Below are positions 50,968 to 62,900 of a stretch of DNA of 64,000 nucleotides, piece by piece. The DNA is from Antedon mediterranea. Its lineage: Eukaryota > Echinodermata > Crinoidea > Comatulida > Antedonidae. The DNA is taken from positions 11,635,001 to 11,699,000 of the forward strand of contig NC_092680.1 in assembly GCF_964355755.1 (NCBI RefSeq). Reading direction: 5' to 3'. A program made the translations under genes and the position numbers. How positions within the stretch are numbered: position 1 is the stretch's first letter; the number at the start of each line of letters is the position of its first letter. The notes under the pieces were generated by a model that worked only from the letters and a program-made list of their open reading frames with translations, was not told where the DNA came from and searched no databases.

Positions 50968-53900
50968 GCTCTTCTGTACACTTTGATGTTTTGTGTGAAA
51001 AAGTTTTGTCGAAATTCTCAAAATGGTCTAAAAGGTTTTTAAATACGATATTAAGCTGTTTTGTGCACTTTGATGATTTGTGTGAAAAGTTTTAACGAAA
51101 TGCTCAAAATGGTCTAAAACGGTTTCTAATGTGATTTTAAGCACTTTGATGTTTTTGTGTAACCAAGTTTTTTCGAAAATCACAAAATAGTCTAAAACGT
51201 CTCCAAATGCGATTTGAAGCTTTTCTAAGCACTTTGGTGTTTTTATGTTTACAAGTTTTTTCGAAAATCACAAAATGGTCTAAAACGTCTCCAAATGCGA
51301 TTTGAGGATATTCTGAGCACTTTGGTGTTTTTTTGTTAAAAAGTTTTTTCGAAAATCACAAAATGGTCTAAAACGTCTCCAAATGCGATTTGAAGCTATT
51401 CTGTACACTTTGATGTTTTGTGTGAAAAAGTTTTGTCGAAATGCTCAAAATGGTCTAAAACGTTTTTAAATACGATATTAGGCTATTTTGTGATCTTTGA
51501 TGTTTTTGTGTGAAAAGTTTTATCGAAATGCTCAAAATGGTCTAAAACGGTTTCTATTGTTATTTTAAGCACTTTGATGATTTTGTGTAACCAAGTTTCA
51601 TCGAAATGTACAAAATGGTCTAAAACGTCTCCAAATGCGATTTGAAGCTATTCTAAGTACTTTTGTGTTTTTATGTTAACAAGTTTTTTCGAAAATCACA
51701 AAATGGTCTAAAACGTCTTCAAATGCGATTTGAAGCTATTCTGTACACTTTGATGTTTTGTGTGAAAAAGTTTTGTCAAAATGCTCAAAATGGTCTAAAA
51801 CGTTTTTAAAACGATATTAAGCTATTTTGTGCTCTTTGATGTTTTTGTGTAACCAAGTTTCAACGAAAATCACAAAATGGTCTAAAACGTCTCCAAATGC
51901 GATTTGAAGCTTTTCTAAGCACTTTGGTGTTTTTATGTTAACAAGTTTTTTCGAAAATCACAAAATGGTCTAAAACGTCTCCAAATGCGATTTGAAGCTC
52001 TTCTGTACACTTTGATGTTTTGTGTGAAAAAGTTTTGTCGAAATTCTCAAAATGGTCTAAAAGGTTTTTAAATACGATATTAAGCTGTTTTGTGCACTTT
52101 GATGATTTGTGTGAAAAGTTTTAACGAAATGCTCAAAATGGTCTAAAACGGTTTCTAATGTGATTTTAAGCACTTTGATGTTTTTGTGTAACCAAGTTTT
52201 TTCGAAAATCACAAAATGGTCTAATACGTCTCCAAATGCGATTTGAAGCTTTTCCAAGCACTTTGCTGTTTTTATGTTAAGTTTTTTCGAAAATCACAAA
52301 ATGGTCTAAAACGTCTTCAAATGCGATTTGAAGCTATTCTGTACACTTTGATGTTTTGTGTGAAAAAGTTTTGTCGAAATGCTCAAAATGGTCTAAAACG
52401 TTTTTAAATACGATATTAAGCTATTTTGTGATCTTTGATGTTTTTGTGTGAAAAGTTTTATCAAAATGCTCAAAATGGTCTGAAACGGTTTCTAATGCGA
52501 TTTGAAGCTATTCTGTACACTTTGAAGTTTTGTGTGAAAAAGTTTTCTCGAAATGCTCAAAATGGTCTAAAACGTTTTTATATACCATATTAAGCTATTT
52601 TGTGCACTTTGATGTTTTTTTTGAAAAGTTTTATCGAAATGCTCAAAATGGTCTAAAACGGTTTCTATTGGGATTTTAAGCACTTTGATGATTTTGTGTA
52701 ACCAAGTTTCATCGAAATGTACAAAATGGTCTAAAACGTCTCCAAATGCGATTTGAAGCTATTCTAAGTACTTTTGTGTTTTTATGTTAACAAGTTTTTT
52801 CGAAAATCACAAAATGGTCTAAAACGTCTTCAAATGCGATTTGAAGCTATTCTGTACACTTTGATGTTTTGTGTGAAAAAGTTTTGTCGAAATGCTCAAA
52901 ATGGTCAAAAACGGTTTCTAATGTGATTTTAAGCACTTTGATGTTTTTGTGTAACCAAGTTTTTTTAAAAATCACAAAATGGTCTAAAACGTCTCCAAAT
53001 GCGATTTGAAGCTTTTCTAAGCACTTTGGTGTTTTTATGTTAACAAGTTTTTTCGAAAATCACAAAATGGTCTAAAACGTCTCCAAATGCGATTTGAAGA
53101 TATTCTGAGCACTTTGGTGTTTTTATGTTAAAAAGTTTTTTCGAAAATCACAAAATAGTCTAAAACGTCTCAAAATGCGATTTGAAGCTATTCTGTACAC
53201 TTTGATGTTTTGTGTGAAAAAGTTTTGTCGAAATGCTCAAAATGGTCTAAAACGTTTTTAAAACGATATTAAGCTATTTTGTGCTCTTTGATGTTTTTGT
53301 GTAACCAAGTTTCATCGAAAATCACAAAATGGTCTAAAACGTCTCCAAATGCGATTTGAAGCTTTTCTAAGCACTTTGGTGTTTTTATGTTAACAAGTTT
53401 TTTCGAAAATCACGAAATGGTCTAAAATGTCTTCAAATGCGATTTGAAGATATTCTGAGCACTTTGGTGTTTTTATGTTAAAACGTTTTTTCGAAAATCA
53501 CAAAATGGTCTAAAACGTTTTTAAATACGATATTAAGCTATTTTGTGATCTTTGATGTTTTTGTGTGAAAAGTTTTATCGAAATGCTCAAAATGGTCTAA
53601 AACGGTTTCTAATGCGATTTGAAGCTATTCTGTACACTTTGAAGTTTTTTGTGAAAAAGTTTTCTCGAAATGCTCAAAATGGTCTAAAACGTTTTTATAT
53701 ACCATATTAAGCTATTTTGTGCACTTTGATGTTTTTTGTGAAAAGTTTTATCGAAATTCTCAAAATGGTCTAAAACGGTTTCTATTGTGATTTTAAGCAC
53801 TTTGATGATTTTGTGTAACCAAGTTTCATCGAAATGTACAAAATGGTCTAAAACGTCTCCAAATGCGATTTGAAGCTATTCTAAGTACTTTTGTGTTTTT

Positions 53901-54827
53901 ATGTTAACAAGTTTTTTCGAAAATCACGAAATGGTCTAAAATGTCTCCAAATGCGATTTGAAGATATTCTGAGCACTTTGGTGTTTTTATGTTAAAAAGT
54001 TTTTTCGAAAATCACAAAATAGTCTAAAACGTCTCCAAATGCGATTTGAAGCTATTCTGTACACTTTGATGTTTTGTGTGAAAAAGTTTTGTCGAAATGC
54101 TCAAAATTGTCTAAAACGTTTTTAAAACGATATTAAGCTATTTTGTGCTCTTTGATGTTTTTGTGTAACCAAGTTTCATCGAAAATCACAAAATGGTCTA
54201 AAACGTCTCAAAATGCGATTTGAAGCTTTTCTAAGCACTTTGGTGTTTTTATGTTAACAAGTTTTTTCGAAAATCACGAAATGGTCTAAAATGTCTCCAA
54301 ATGCGATTTGAAGATATTCTGAGCACTTTGGTGTTTTTATGTTAAAAAGTTTTTTCGAAAATCACAAAATGGTCTAAAACGTCTCCAAATGCGATTTGAA
54401 GCTCTTCTGTACACTTTGATGTTTTGTGTGAAAAAGTTTTGTCGAAATGCTCAAAATGGTCTAAAACGTTTTTAAATACGATATTAAGCTGTTTTGTGCA
54501 CTTTGATGATTTGTGTGAAAAGTTTTAACGAAATGCTCAAAATGGTCTAAAACGGTTTCTAATGTGATTTTAAGCACTTTGATGTTTTTGTGTAACCAAG
54601 TTTTTTCGAAAATCACAAAATAGTCTAAAACGTCTCCAAATGCGATTTGAAGCTTTTCTAAGCACTTTGGTGTTTTTATGTTAACAAGTTTTTTCGAAAA
54701 TCACAAAATGGTCTAAAACGTCTCCAAATGCGATTTGAAGATATTCTGAGCACTTTGGTGTTTTTATGTTAAAAAGTTTTTTCGAAAATCACAAAATGGT
54801 CTAAAACGTCTCCAAATGCGATTTGAA
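50968..54827 (+). repeat. 4.4-kb block c in super-repeat copy 2
   Basis: Corresponds to 10829-14688 and includes the canonical 12-mer (50968-51996) and the extra five-monomer sub-block (54401-54827). The rare aaaattgtctaaaacg near 54104 matches the one near 13965. Confidence 0.88.
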
Positions 54828-57800
54828 GCTCTTCTGTACACTTTGATGTTTTGTGTGAAAAAGTTTTGTCGAAATGCTCAAAATGGTCTAAAACGTTTTC
54901 AAATACGATATTAAGCTGTTTTGTGCACTTTGATGATTTGTGTGAAAAGTTTTAACGAAATCCTCAAAATGGTCTAAAACGGTTTCTAATGTGATTTTAA
55001 GCACTTTGATGTTTTTGTGTAACCAAGTTTTATCGAAAATCACAAAATAGTCTAAAACGTCTCCAAATGCGATTTGAAGCTTTTCTAAGCACTTTGGTGT
55101 TTTTATGTTAACAAGTTTTTTCGAAAATCACAAAATGGTCTAAAACGTCTCCAAATGCGATTTGAGGATATTCTGAGCACTTTGGTGTTTTTTTGTTAAA
55201 AAGTTTTTTCGAAAATCACAAAATGGTCTAAAACGTCTCCAAATGCGATTTGAAGCTATTCTGTACACTTTGATGTTTTGTGTGAAAAAGTTTTGTCGAA
55301 ATGCTCAAAATGGTCTAAAACATTTTTAAATACGATATTAAGCTATTTTGTGATCTTTGATGTTTTTGTGTGAAAAGTTTTATCGAAATGCTCAAAATGG
55401 TCTAAAACGGTTTCTATTGTGATTTTAAGCACTTTGATGATTTTGTGTAACCAAGTTTCATCGAAATGTACAAAATGGTCTAAAACGTCTCCAAATGCGA
55501 TTTGAAGCTATTCTAAGTACTTTTGTGTTTTTATGTTAACAAGTTTTTTCGAAAATCACAAAATGGTCTAAAACGTCTTCAAATGCGATTTGAAGCTATT
55601 CTGTACACTTTGATGTTTTGTGTGAAAAAGTTTTGTCAAAATGCTCAAAATGGTCTAAAACGTTTTTAAAACGATATTAAGCTATTTTGTGCTCTTTGAT
55701 GTTTTTGTGTAACCAAGTTTCATCGAAAATCACAACATGGTCTAAAACGTCTCCAAATGCGATTTGAAGCTTTTCTAAGCACTTTGGTGTTTTTATGTTA
55801 ACAAGTTTTTTCGAAAATCACAAAATGGTCTAAAACGTCTCCAAATGCGATTTGAAGCTCTTCTGTACACTTTGATGTTTTGTTTGAAAAAGTTTTGTCG
55901 AAATTCTCAAAATGGTCTAAAACGTTTTTAAATTCGATATTAAGCTGTTTTGTGCACTTTGATGATTTGTGTGAAAAGTTTTAACGAAATGCTCAAAAGG
56001 GTCAAAAACGGTTTCTAATGTGATTTTAAGCACTTTGATGTTTTTGTGTAACCAAGTTTTTTCGAAAATCACAAAATGGTCTAAAACGTCTCCAAATGCG
56101 ATTTGAGGATATTCTGAGCACTTTGGTGTTTTTATGTTAAAAAGTTTTTTCGAAAATCACAAAATGGTCTAAAACGTCTCAAAATGCGATTTGAAGCTAA
56201 TCTGTACACTTTGATGTTTTGTGTGAAAAAGTTTTGTCGAAATGCTCAAAATGGTCTAAAACGTTTTTAAAACGATATTAAGCTATTTTGTGCTCTTTGA
56301 TGTTTTTGTGTAACCAAGTTTCATCGAAATCAACAAAATGGTCTAATACGTCTCCAAATGCGATTTGAAGCTTTTCCAAGCACTTTGCTGTTTTTATGTT
56401 AACAAGTTTTTTCGAAAATCACAAAATGGTCTAAAACGTCTTCAAATGCGATTTGAAGCTATTCTGTACACTTTGATGTTTTGTGTGAAAAAGTTTTGTC
56501 GAAATGCTCAAAATGGTCTAAAACGTTTTTAAATACGATATTAAGCTATTTTGTGATCTTTGATGTTTTTGTGTGAAAAGTTTTATCAAAATGCTCAAAA
56601 TGGTCTGAAACGGTTTCTAATGCGATTTGAAGCTATTCTGTACACTTTGAAGTTTTGTGTGAAAAAGTTTTCTCGAAATGCTCAAAATGGTCTAAAACGT
56701 TTTTATATACCATATTAAGCTATTTTGTGCACTTTGATGTTTTTTGTGAAAAGTTTTATCGAAATGCTCAAAATGGTCTAAAACGGTTTCTATTGGGATT
56801 TTAAGCACTTTGATGATTTTGTGTAACCAAGTTTCATCGAAATGTACAAAATGGTCTAAAACGTCTCCAAATGCGATTTGAAGCTATTCTAAGTACTTTT
56901 GTGTTTTTATGTTAACAAGTTTTTTCGAAAATCACAAAATGGTCTAAAACGTCTTTCAAATGCGATTTGAAGCTATTCTGTACACTTTTATGTTTTGTGT
57001 GAAAAAGTTTTGTCGAAATTCTCAAAATGGTCTAAAACGTTTTTAAATACGATATTAAGCTGTTTTGTGCACTTTGATGATTTGTGTGAAAAGTTTTAAC
57101 GAAATGCTCAAAATGGTCAAAAACGGTTTCTAATGTGATTTTAAGCACTTTGATGTTTTTGTGTAACCAAGTTTTTTCAAAAATCACAAAATGGTCTAAA
57201 ACGTCTCCAAATGCGATTTGAAGCTTTTCTAAGCACTTTGGTGTTTTTATGTTAACAAGTTTTTTCGAAAATCACAAAATGGTCTAAAACGTCTCCAAAT
57301 GCGATTTGAAGATATTCTGAGCACTTTGGTGTTTTTATGTTAAAAAGTTTTTTCGAAAATCACAAAATAGTCTAAAACGTCTCCAAATGCGATTTGAAGC
57401 TATTCTGTACACTTTGATGTTTTGTGTGAAAAAGTTTTGTCGAAATGCTCAAAATGGTCTAAAACGTTTTTAAAACGATATTAAGCTATTTTGTGCTCTT
57501 TGATGTTTTTTTGTAACCAAGTTTCATCGAAAATCACAAAATGGTCTAAAACGTCTCAAAATGCGATTTGAAGCTTTTCTAAGCACTTTGGTGTTTTTAT
57601 GTTAACAAGTTTTTTCGAAAATCACGAAATGGTCTAAAATGTCTCCAAATGCGATTTGAAGATATTCTGAGCACTTTGGTGTTTTTATGTTAAAAAGTTT
57701 TTTCGAAAATCACAAAATGGTCTAAAACGTCTCCAAATGCGATTTGAAGCTCTTCTGTACACTTTGATGTTTTGTGTGAAAAAGTTTTGTCGAAATGCTC

Positions 57801-59980
57801 AAAATGGTCTAAAACGTTTTTAAAACGATATTAAGCTATTTTGTGCTCTTTGATGTTTTTGTGTAACCAAGTTTCATCGAAATCAACAAAATGGTCTAAT
57901 ACGTCTCCAAATGCGATTTGAAGCTTTTCCAAGCACTTTGCTGTTTTTATGTTAACAAGTTTTTTCGAAAATCACAAAATGGTCTAAAACGTCTTCAAAT
58001 GCGATTTGAAGCTATTCTGTAGACTTTGATGTTTTGTGTGAAAAAGTTTTGTCGAAATGCTCAAAATGGTCTAAAACGTTTTTAAATACGATATTAAGCT
58101 ATTTTGTGATCTTTGATGTTTTTGTGTGAAAAGTTTTATCAAAATGCTCAAAATGGTCTGAAACGGTTTCTAATGCGATTTGAAGCTATTCTGTACACTT
58201 TGAAGTTTTGTGTGAAAAAGTTTTCTCAAAATGCTCAAAATGGTCTAAAACGTTTTTATATACCATATTAAGCTATTTTGTGCACTTTGATGTTTTTTGT
58301 GAAAAGTTTTATCGAAATGCTCAAAATGGTCTAAAACGGTTTCTATTGGGATTTTAAGCACTTTGATGATTTTGTGTAACCAAGTTTCATCGAAATGTAC
58401 AAAATGGTCTAAAACGTCTCCAAATGCGATTTGAAGCTATTCTAAGTACTTTTGTGTTTTTATGTTAACAAGTTTTTTCGAAAATCACAAAATGGTCTAA
58501 AACGTCTTTCAAATGCGATTTGAAGCTATTCTGTACACTTTTATGTTTTGTGTGAAAAAGTTTTGTCGAAATTCTCAAAATGGTCTAAAACGTTTTTAAA
58601 TACGATATTAAGCTGTTTTGTGCACTTTGATGATTTGTGTGAAAAGTTTTAACGAAATGCTCAAAATGGTCAAAAACGGTTTCTAATGTGATTTTAAGCA
58701 CTTTGATGTTTTTGTGTAACCAAGTTTTTTCAAAAATCACAAAATGGTCTAAAACGTCTCCAAATGCGATTTGAAGCTTTTCTAAGCACTTTGGTGTTTT
58801 TATGTTAACAAGTTTTTTCGAAAATCACAAAATGGTCTAAAACGTCTCCAAATGCGATTTGAAGATATTCTGAGCACTTTGGTGTTTTTATGTTAAAAAG
58901 TTTTTTCGAAAATCACAAAATAGTCTAAAACGTCTCCAAATGCGATTTGAAGCTATTCTGTACACTTTGATGTTTTGTGTGAAAAAGTTTTGTCGAAATG
59001 CTCAAAATGGTCTAAAACGTTTTTAAAACGATATTAAGCTATTTTGTGCTCTTTGATGTTTTTTTGTAACCAAGTTTCATCGAAAATCACAAAATGGTCT
59101 AAAACGTCTCAAAATGCGATTTGAAGCTTTTCTAAGCAATTTGGTGTTTTTATGTTAACAAGTTTTTTCGAAAATCACGAAATGGTCTAAAATGTCTCCA
59201 AATGCGATTTGAAGATATTCTGAGCACTTTGGTGTTTTTATGTTAAAAAGTTTTTTCGAAAATCACAAAATGGTCTAAAACGTCTCCAAATGCGATTTGA
59301 AGCTCTTCTGTACACTTTGATGTTTTGTGTGAAAAAGTTTTGTCGAAATGCTCAAAATGGTCTAAAACGTTTTCAAATACGATATTAAGCTGTTTTGTGC
59401 ACTTTGATGATTTGTGTGAAAAGTTTTAACGAAATGCTCAAAATGGTCTAAAACGGTTTCTAATGTGATTTTAAGCACTTTGGTGTTTTTATGTTAACAA
59501 GTTTTTTCGAAAATCACAAAATGGTCTAAAACGTCTCCAAATGCGATTTGAGGATATTCTGAGCTCTTTGGTGTTTTTTTGTTAAAAAGTTTTTTCGAAA
59601 ATCACAAAATGGTCTAAAACGTCTCCAAATGCGATTTGAAGCTATTCTGTACACTTTGATGTTTTGTGTGAAAAAGTTTTGTCGAAATGCTCAAAATGGT
59701 CTAAAACATTTTTAAATACGATATTAAGCTATTTTGTGATCTTTGATGTTTTTGTGTGAAAAGTTTTATCGAAATGCTCAAAATGGTCTAAAACGGTTTC
59801 TATTGTGATTTTAAGCACTTTGATGATTTTGTGTAACCAAGTTTCATCGAAATGTACAAAATGGTCTAAAACGTCTTTAAATGCGATTTGAAGCTATTCT
59901 AAGTACTTTTGTGTTTTTATGTTAACAAGTTTTTTCGAAAATCACAAAATAGTCTAAAACGTCTCCAAATGCGATTTGAA
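54828..59980 (+). repeat. Copy-2 equivalent of 14689-19841
   Basis: Carries the variant 12-mer, both 1,553-bp tandem copies (56196-57748 and 57749-59301) and the beginning of the first 941-bp unit (59302 on). The run is interrupted between 59926 and 59951, where the sequence jumps to the equivalent of about 22,300. Confidence 0.86.
59926..59951 (+). other. Breakpoint of a 2,494-bp deletion in copy 2
   Basis: The left part of this monomer (gctattctaagtac, ttaacaag) is the D monomer of about 19.75 kb; the right part (aaaatagtctaaaacgtctcc) is the E monomer of about 22.25 kb. The switch lies within the sequence shared by both, which holds the palindrome ttttcgaaaa and the start of the core. The bases equivalent to about 19842-22335 are absent. 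Confidence 0.87.
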
Positions 59981-62900
59981 GCTATTCTGTACACTTTGAT
60001 GTTTTGTGTGAAAAAGTTTTGTCGAAATGCTCAAAATGGTCTAAAACGTTTTTAAAACGATATTATTAAGCTATTTTGTGCTCTTTGATGTTTTTGTGTA
60101 ACCAAGTTTCATCGAAAATCACAAAATGGTCTAAAACGTCTCAAAATGCGATTTGAAGCTTTTCTAAGCACTTTGGTGTTTTTATCTTAACAAGTTTTTT
60201 CGAAAATCACGAAATGGTCTAAAATGTCTCCAAATGCGATTTGAAGATATTCTGAGCACTTTGGTGTTTTTATGTTAACAAGTTTTTTCGAAAATCACAA
60301 AATGGTCTAAAACGTCTCCAAATGCGATTTGAAGCTCTTCTGTACACTTAGATGTTTTGTGTGAAAAAGTTTTGTCGAAATGCTCAAAATGGTCTAAAAC
60401 GTTTTTAAATACGATATTAAGCTGTTTTGTGCACTTTGATGATTTGTGTGAAAAGTTTTAACGAAATGCTCAAAATGGTCTAAAACGGTTTCTAATGTGA
60501 TTTTAAGCACTTTGATGTTTTTGTGTAACCAAGTTTTTTCGAAAATCACAAAATAGTCTAAAACGTCTCCAAATGCGATTTGATGCTTTTCTAAGCACTT
60601 TGGTGTTTTTATGTTAACAAGTTTTTTCGAAAATCACAAAATGGTCTAAAACGTCTCCAAATGCGATTTGAGGATATTCTGAGCACTTTGGTGTTTTTTT
60701 GTTAAAAAGTTTTTTCGAAAATCACAAAATGGTCTAAAACGTCTCCAAATGCGATTTGAAGCTATTCTGTACACTTTGATGTTTTGTGTGAAAAAGTTTT
60801 GTCGAAATGCTCAAAATGGTCTAAAACGTTTTTAAATACGATATTAAGCTATTTTGTGATCTTTGATGTTTTTGTGTGAAAAGTTTTATCGAAATGCTCA
60901 AAATGGTCTAAAACGGTTTCTATTGTGATTTTGAGCACTTTGATGATTTTGTGTAACCAAGTTTCATCGAAATGTACAAAATGGTCTAAAACGTCTCCAA
61001 ATGCGATTTGAAGCTATTCTAAGTACTTTTGTGTTTTTATGTTAACAAGTTTTTTCGAAAATCACAAAATGGTCTAAAACGTCTCAAAATGCGATTTGAA
61101 GCTATTCTGTACACTTTGATGTTTTGTGTGAAAAAGTTTTGTCGAAATGCTCAAAATGGTCTAAAACGTTTTTAAAACGATATTAAGCTATTTTGTGCTC
61201 TTTGATGTTTTTGTGTAACCAAGTTTCATCGAAATCAACAAAATGGTCTAATACGTCTCCAAATGCGATTTGAAGCTTTTCCAAGCTTTTTGCTGTTTTT
61301 ATGTTAAGTTTTTTCGAAAATCACAAAATGGTCTAAAACGTCTTCAAATGCGATTTGAAGCTATTCTGTACACTTTGATGTTTTGTGTGAAAAAGTTTTG
61401 TCGAAATGCTCAAAATGGTCTAAAACGTTTTTAAATACGATATTAAGCTATTTTGTGATCTTTGATGTTTTTGTGTGAAAAGTTTTATCAAAATGCTCAA
61501 AATGGTCTGAAACGGTTTCTAATGCGATTTGAAGCTATTCTGTACACTTTGAAGTTTTGTGTGAAAAAGTTTTCTCGAAATGCTCAAAATGGTCTAAAAC
61601 GTTTTTATATACCATATTAAGCTATTTTGTGCACTTTGATGTTTTTTTTGAAAAGTTTTATCGAAATGCTCAAAATGGTCTAAAACGGTTTCTATTGGGA
61701 TTTTAAGCACTTTGATGATTTTGTGTAACCAAGTTTCATCGAAAATCACAAAATGGTCTAAAACGTCTCCAAATGCGATTTGAAGCTTTTCTAAGCACTT
61801 TTGTGTTTTTATGTTAACAAGTTTTTTCGAAAATCACAAAATGGTCTAAAACGTCTTCAAATGCGATTTGAAGCTATTCTGTACACTTTTATGTTTTGTG
61901 TGAAAAAGTTTTGTCGAAATTCTCAAAATGGTCTAAAACGTTTTTAAATACGATATTAAGCTGTTTTGTGCACTTTGATGATTTGTGTGAAAAGTTTTAA
62001 CGAAATGCTCAAAATGGTCTAAAACGGTTTCTAATGTTATTTTAAGCACTTTGATGTTTTTGTGTAACCAAGTTTTTTCGAAAATCACAAAATAGTCTAA
62101 AACGTCTCCAAATGCGATTTGAAGCTTTTCTAAGCACTTTGGTGTTTTTATGTTAACAAGTTTTTTCGAAAATCACAAAATGGTCTAAAACGTCTCCAAA
62201 TGCGATTTGAGGATATTCTGAGCACTTTGGTGTTTTTTTGTTAAAAAGTTTTTTAAAAAATCACAAAATGGTCTAAAACGTCTCCAAATGCGATTTGAAG
62301 CTATTCTGTACACTTTGATGTTTTGTGTGAAAAAGTTTTGTCGAAATGCTCAAAATGGTCTAAAACGTTTTTAAAACGATATTAAGCTATTTTGTGCTCT
62401 TTGATGTTTTTGTGTAACCAAGTTTCATCGAAAATCACAAAATGGTCTAAAACGTCTCAAAATGCGATTTGAAGCTTTTCTAAGCACTTTGGTGTTTTTA
62501 TGTTAACAAGTTTTTTCGAAAATCACGAAATGGTCTAAAATGTCTCCAAATGCGATTTGAAGATATTCTGAGCACTTTGGTGTTTTTATGTTAAAAAGTT
62601 TTTTCGAAAATCACAAAATGGTCTAAAACGTCTCCAAATGCGATTTGAAGCTCTTCTGTACACTTTGATGTTTTGTGTGAAAAAGTTTTGTCGAAATGCT
62701 CAAAATGGTCTAAAACGTTTTTAAATACGATATTAAGCTGTTTTGTGCACTTTGATGATTTGTGTGAAAAGTTTTAACGAAATGCTCAAAATGGTCTAAA
62801 ACGGTTTCTAATGTGATTTTAAGCACTTTGATGTTTTTGTGTAACCAAGTTTTTTCGAAAATCACAAAATAGTCTAAAACGTCTCCAAATGCGATTTGAA

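Noticed and set aside
59926-59951. The 2,494-bp deletion equals 1,553 + 941 bp, the shortfall of 35327-40479 against 14689-22335
   Set aside because: The missing material is not the same: here it is the equivalent of 19842-22335. The match in size most likely follows from counting the same number of monomers of similar class mix.
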